This document shows, one piece after another, positions 60,333 through 64,000 of a stretch of 64,000 bases of DNA (positions are counted from its first letter, which is position 1; each line of letters starts with the position of its first letter). Source of the stretch: Panorpa germanica (Eukaryota > Arthropoda > Insecta > Mecoptera > Panorpidae). Both the position numbers and the translations under genes were made by a program. The DNA lies in assembly GCA_963678705.1 (NCBI GenBank), contig OY783214.1, positions 9,920,001 to 9,984,000 of the forward strand. Direction: 5' to 3'. Under the pieces are notes generated by a model that was given only the letters and a program-made list of their open reading frames with translations, was not told the DNA's origin and searched no databases.

Positions 60333-61476
60333 ATATGAAAGTAATATACTTTTTCTTAAATTTTTTTAAAGATCCAAAGAACTCATGATTTATTAGTGGA
60401 AAATGTCTGGTAAAATATTGGTTTGCGGTGTAGTTTGAAGTTTGTTAGCTTGCTATAAACTAATTTCAAGGTTTTTAATATGCAACATTCAATTTCCTAC
60501 TGTGACAAAATACAAAAGTAAGGTTTAGTAAAAAATATTACGTTAAATATTACATGAGTTTATCTTTTGTAATTTCATTGACATAAATCTTATAAGAATG
60601 TATGTATACCCTGGAATACTTCTCGTATTAAATATTAGACCTCCTACTGATTAAATAATAAATATTCAGCTTAACTTTTAGTTTATATTTTAATTTTAGA
60701 AGTATACATACTCTATTTTTTTAACACTGAAACATAGAACCCAACATTTTTTTACAGCGCAGTGGCATTTTTTATCGATTGTGGTAATAATCTATAATCT
60801 ATCATAAGTAATTCAAGTTTCAGATTGTGATAAATAAAGATAAAGAAGTATTTATAATAAATATAATAGAATATACAATTAAAAATAAAAAATATACAAT
60901 TGAAATTATGTTCCGTGACTAGAACAAATAATTTAAGGTTATAACATTAACATAAAATTAAAATAGTAGGTGTGAATGACGCTTTAGTGCTTGTATTACC
61001 CATATGATCATTATTCAGACTACGAATATAATTGCAGGTACATTCTGCTAGAGGTATCCATGCTATTCAAATAAATTTGTATTCAATAATATAATGCACT
61101 TGATACATAGGTATATGTATAGTATACACATTATGTCAAATCAAATTGGAATGCTTACATGCAGCTAATGCTCCGTCCATTTGTATGGTGAGTAGCGCTA
61201 CTCGTGTAATTCATTGCAATCAATGTCTTCAAAACTGATTTACCATTATGTTTGTGTATTTTAGTGTATTTAATTCATATCGGATTAATATCGCGTAGTT
61301 GATGCACAATGGATTAGATTAAAAATGTTTGCCTAGTATGAGTATGGCGCTTTGAATCAAATAACTCAATAGTACGGGCTTTCAAGTCATGAATAGCTGC
61401 GTTATAGTTCTGACATTGTAAATATCAAATCTGACTTCAACGTATAAATCTATATTATAAATATAGTAGTATATCG
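60333..61476. other. AT-rich DNA, no gene seen
   Basis: 60433-60475 (TTTGTTAGCTTGC, CTAATTTCAAGGTT) has gapped similarity to 7608-7660 and 34975-35030. Nothing else supported. Confidence 0.35.
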
Positions 61477-61516
61477 TTTAGCGCTTAGAAAGCGTTAGTA
61501 GTGACAAAGCGCTAAA
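61477..61516. repeat. 10 bp inverted repeat hairpin
   Basis: TTTAGCGCTT (61477-61486) and AAGCGCTAAA (61507-61516) pair exactly around a 20 bp loop. Confidence 0.7.
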
Positions 61517-64000
61517 TGAAACAGACGTACTGGCGTATTGTTAGCAGATCCTAAAGCTATTTCACTCAGTGACGTATTAGGAGAGACAGGGGGCATGTGA
61601 CGGTACTCAACATGGGGGTCTATCACAAGTATCTAGTCAAATCGTTACTTTTCTTTAGATCCCACACAAAATAAATTGTAGCTAGGGGTATATGCTTTGT
61701 AAGAGCTTAATATGGGCCAACTACACTGCTCTCTCCCCTCCCCTCCACCACAACACTCCGTACTCTTCTATTTTCCTATTTGCTGAATGTAACTTAATTT
61801 TAAAGAATCAAAGTAAATTTTGAGCTTTTTTGCTACTTTCCGAGTCGAAATTTTAGACCTATCCTGATCCTAAAATGGATCTTTGCCCTCTTTTCGTCCT
61901 GAAACTCGTCCTGAATTATATGACACTCGCTTGATCCTAAATGAAATCATGATTCTTGTCTTATTTTAAGTCTGAGCTATTTTATTACTGTGTTAAGAAA
62001 TATTAAGAATGTTAAGAAATGTATTTACACCTGTCCAACATGGATTTTATTGTTAAGAGATGAATATGAAATAATGAGTTAGAGAGAGATAGATAGATGC
62101 AATAGTGATTGGCTTCGAAAAGACCGCATGGTTTATATATTAGGTTTTATATATTATTTTTATATTTTCATGTTTCACTGTAATCGTAGTAACAAGTATA
62201 TCCTTATTTCACTTAAATACTAAATAAGGATGAGTATTTTATTTTGAAGTACAAATTGAACACTGAATCAAAAGAATAGGTAATTCATTCATGCACTAAT
62301 ATCGTGTAGACAGACACGTGAGCACGAGTGGCATAAGATTAAACAAAAAAGTATGCTATTGCAATACTGCGTATATAATGCAGAATACGAATACACACAT
62401 AAAGATATACATATAGCTTGGAGCTCGGTACTCGGACTAGATTCGTGGCAGATTTTTAATCAGCGTAAATAGGTAAGAAGATAATGTTTTCCCGGTGTTA
62501 GTACAGTTGCCGGTAGATGTGTAAACGCCCTGGGTATGTATATAATATAAGGAAATAATTTCAATTTAATTTTATAGAGACAATTCAACTCCTATACATT
62601 TGCACACAAATATCCCAGCTCCTTTTTTTATTGTTTGAACCCTCAGAGCTATTACACGAATCTTAAGATGACGCTCATGATTCTGAAGTATCGACCCCCG
62701 CCTATTTGTTGTTTAGCTATTACGTGTTATAGTAAGGGCGTATATACTTCGAAGATAAAGGGGGTGTGTAAGTGCACCACCCCTCAAATACTTGTACTAC
62801 CACCACAATAGTAAGGAAATCAACTCTTGCTCGTGTGAATATCAGATGTAGATTTCAGATTGTTCTATTAAGTTACGCAATCAACGGAGTTCTAAGAATG
62901 AAGAAACTGTAATAAACAAATGTTCATGATTCACCTTAGTATCAAATCATTTTAGCTTCAATTAGGTTACAATGTGTATTGGAAATAAACAGAGTTGCAA
63001 TTACGTAATTATTAATTAACTTAGTGCTTAGAAATTTATAGTAAACAATGCTTAAGTGTTTATTTCAGTGTTGAAGAGAAAACTGTCTTTAGAGAGCTTG
63101 TGTATTTAGTACGAACCTTACGACATTAACAACAATACAGTAAATTATCTGAGGGAACTTTAGCAATTAGTAATTAAACACAAATTTACAGATGAAATCA
63201 ATTATATTTTTTAGTTTTTATCGGCTCAAATTTTTGTATACAAAAGTATTAGTTAGGACCGTTTCTGTTTCAAAAAGAGTTCCTTGTATTTTTTCTTTTT
63301 TTATCACAAGATAAATATTTTTGAAGAAAATCATTTTTTACTTTCTGTTCATGCCAAACCTGGGCATGATTCCTATATTAAAAAAATTAAAAAAAAGAAT
63401 AATCTAGACAAGCTCTTATTTTTCCAAAATTTTGGTAATACAGCATTAATCTTTGGAGTTCCTTTTCTATCGGTTGTTTCTCCAGTCAGTCTTTCTGCTC
63501 TGCAATTTTGCTCGATTTTGTGTTTTAGCTGATTCTTATAGTAACGCTTAATAATAGCAGACTATTGTTTCTTATCGAGATTACGTAATCTTTGCACAAA
63601 ATTATTGAAAATTTACGCCAAGAAAATAGAAAGATATTGAAATGTTAACGATGATTAATTGTGTTTTCTAATACGTCTAAGATTTCTGAACGTTGCAACA
63701 TAGAGATCTTTTAGAATTAGGAAATTTCGTGTTAAGTTTAAAATGAATAAAGAAATGAATGAATAAAGAAATCTTATTTCCAAAAAGGGCGAAATTTTTT
63801 AATGCCATTTTTCTCAAAATTACGATTTTGGACATAATATCTCTTATGCAGCAAACACTGATACAAGAATTATATCATACTTCTCAAGATATTAAAAAGA
63901 AACGGTTTCCCAAAGAAACCTTGAAAATTTCGAAAGTTTCTCAAATACGGATCTTGTCACAAAATGATGAGATTGCTACCTTAGACCCTGATTTCTAAGT
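61517..64000. other. AT-rich DNA with a lone hAT-like end
   Basis: CAGTGACGTATTAGGAGAGA then CAGGGGGCATGTG at 61567 looks like one end of a hAT element, and a vaguely similar GGCGTATATACTTCG..GGGGGTGTG lies at 62748, in the same orientation. No paired inverted end was found. The open frames of 79-82 codons near the right edge have no known domain; an element may continue beyond the window. Confidence 0.3.

Overview
The window reads as AT-rich animal (arthropod, most likely insect) nuclear DNA lying between genes or inside a very large intron. It has no bacterial-type gene packing, the open frames are short, and poly(A)-tailed SINEs, 5'-truncated LINEs, hAT / PIF-Harbinger / Tc1-mariner-type MITEs and (TA)n, (TC)n tracts are scattered throughout. 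The protein remnants I recognise (Jockey reverse transcriptase C-terminus, two LINE zinc-knuckle tails, a mariner-type helix-turn-helix) are all transposon-derived and fit an insect. I cannot name the species. I found no host protein-coding gene, tRNA or rRNA gene that I can support.

Layout. 1-5.1 kb: LINE 3' relic, Harbinger-type MITE (1453-1798), an ATTACGTCAC repeat and a long dispersed repeat (3266-4025). 5.4-5.7 kb: a 119 bp hAT MITE with a near-perfect target duplication, flanked by three E-boxes. 7-16 kb: mostly featureless AT-rich DNA with one SINE fragment, a GC-richer patch at 11.2-11.4 kb and another dispersed repeat at 14.1 kb. 16-18.6 kb: a CCCGT minisatellite, a second LINE 3' relic, and a SINE split by a hAT MITE. 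21-27 kb: a Jockey tail, several SINEs (two with clean target duplications), a palindromic MITE and the repeat family here called R-A. 28-35 kb: tandem repeats, a (TC)n tract inside a duplicated target site, and a CAGGGTGTTA-ended MITE. 36-42 kb: further R-A and ATTACGTCAC copies and a mariner-type DNA-binding-domain remnant on the minus strand. 43-52 kb: second, mostly inverted, copies of the Harbinger MITE, the palindromic MITE and the long repeat, plus a 580 bp hAT element with a perfect 8 bp duplication. 52-64 kb: mainly featureless, with a LINE zinc-knuckle remnant at 60.1 kb and small hairpins.

Relations between elements. Nested insertions give a relative order: R-A was present before the SINE inserted at 26285, and the SINE at 18108 was present before the hAT MITE at 18299. 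No LTR retrovirus-like or Polinton-like element was recognised. I do not see a new multi-gene system. The most novel-looking items are the unnamed SINE and MITE families, R-A, and an apparent excess of the short motif ACTCGTA/TACGAGT.
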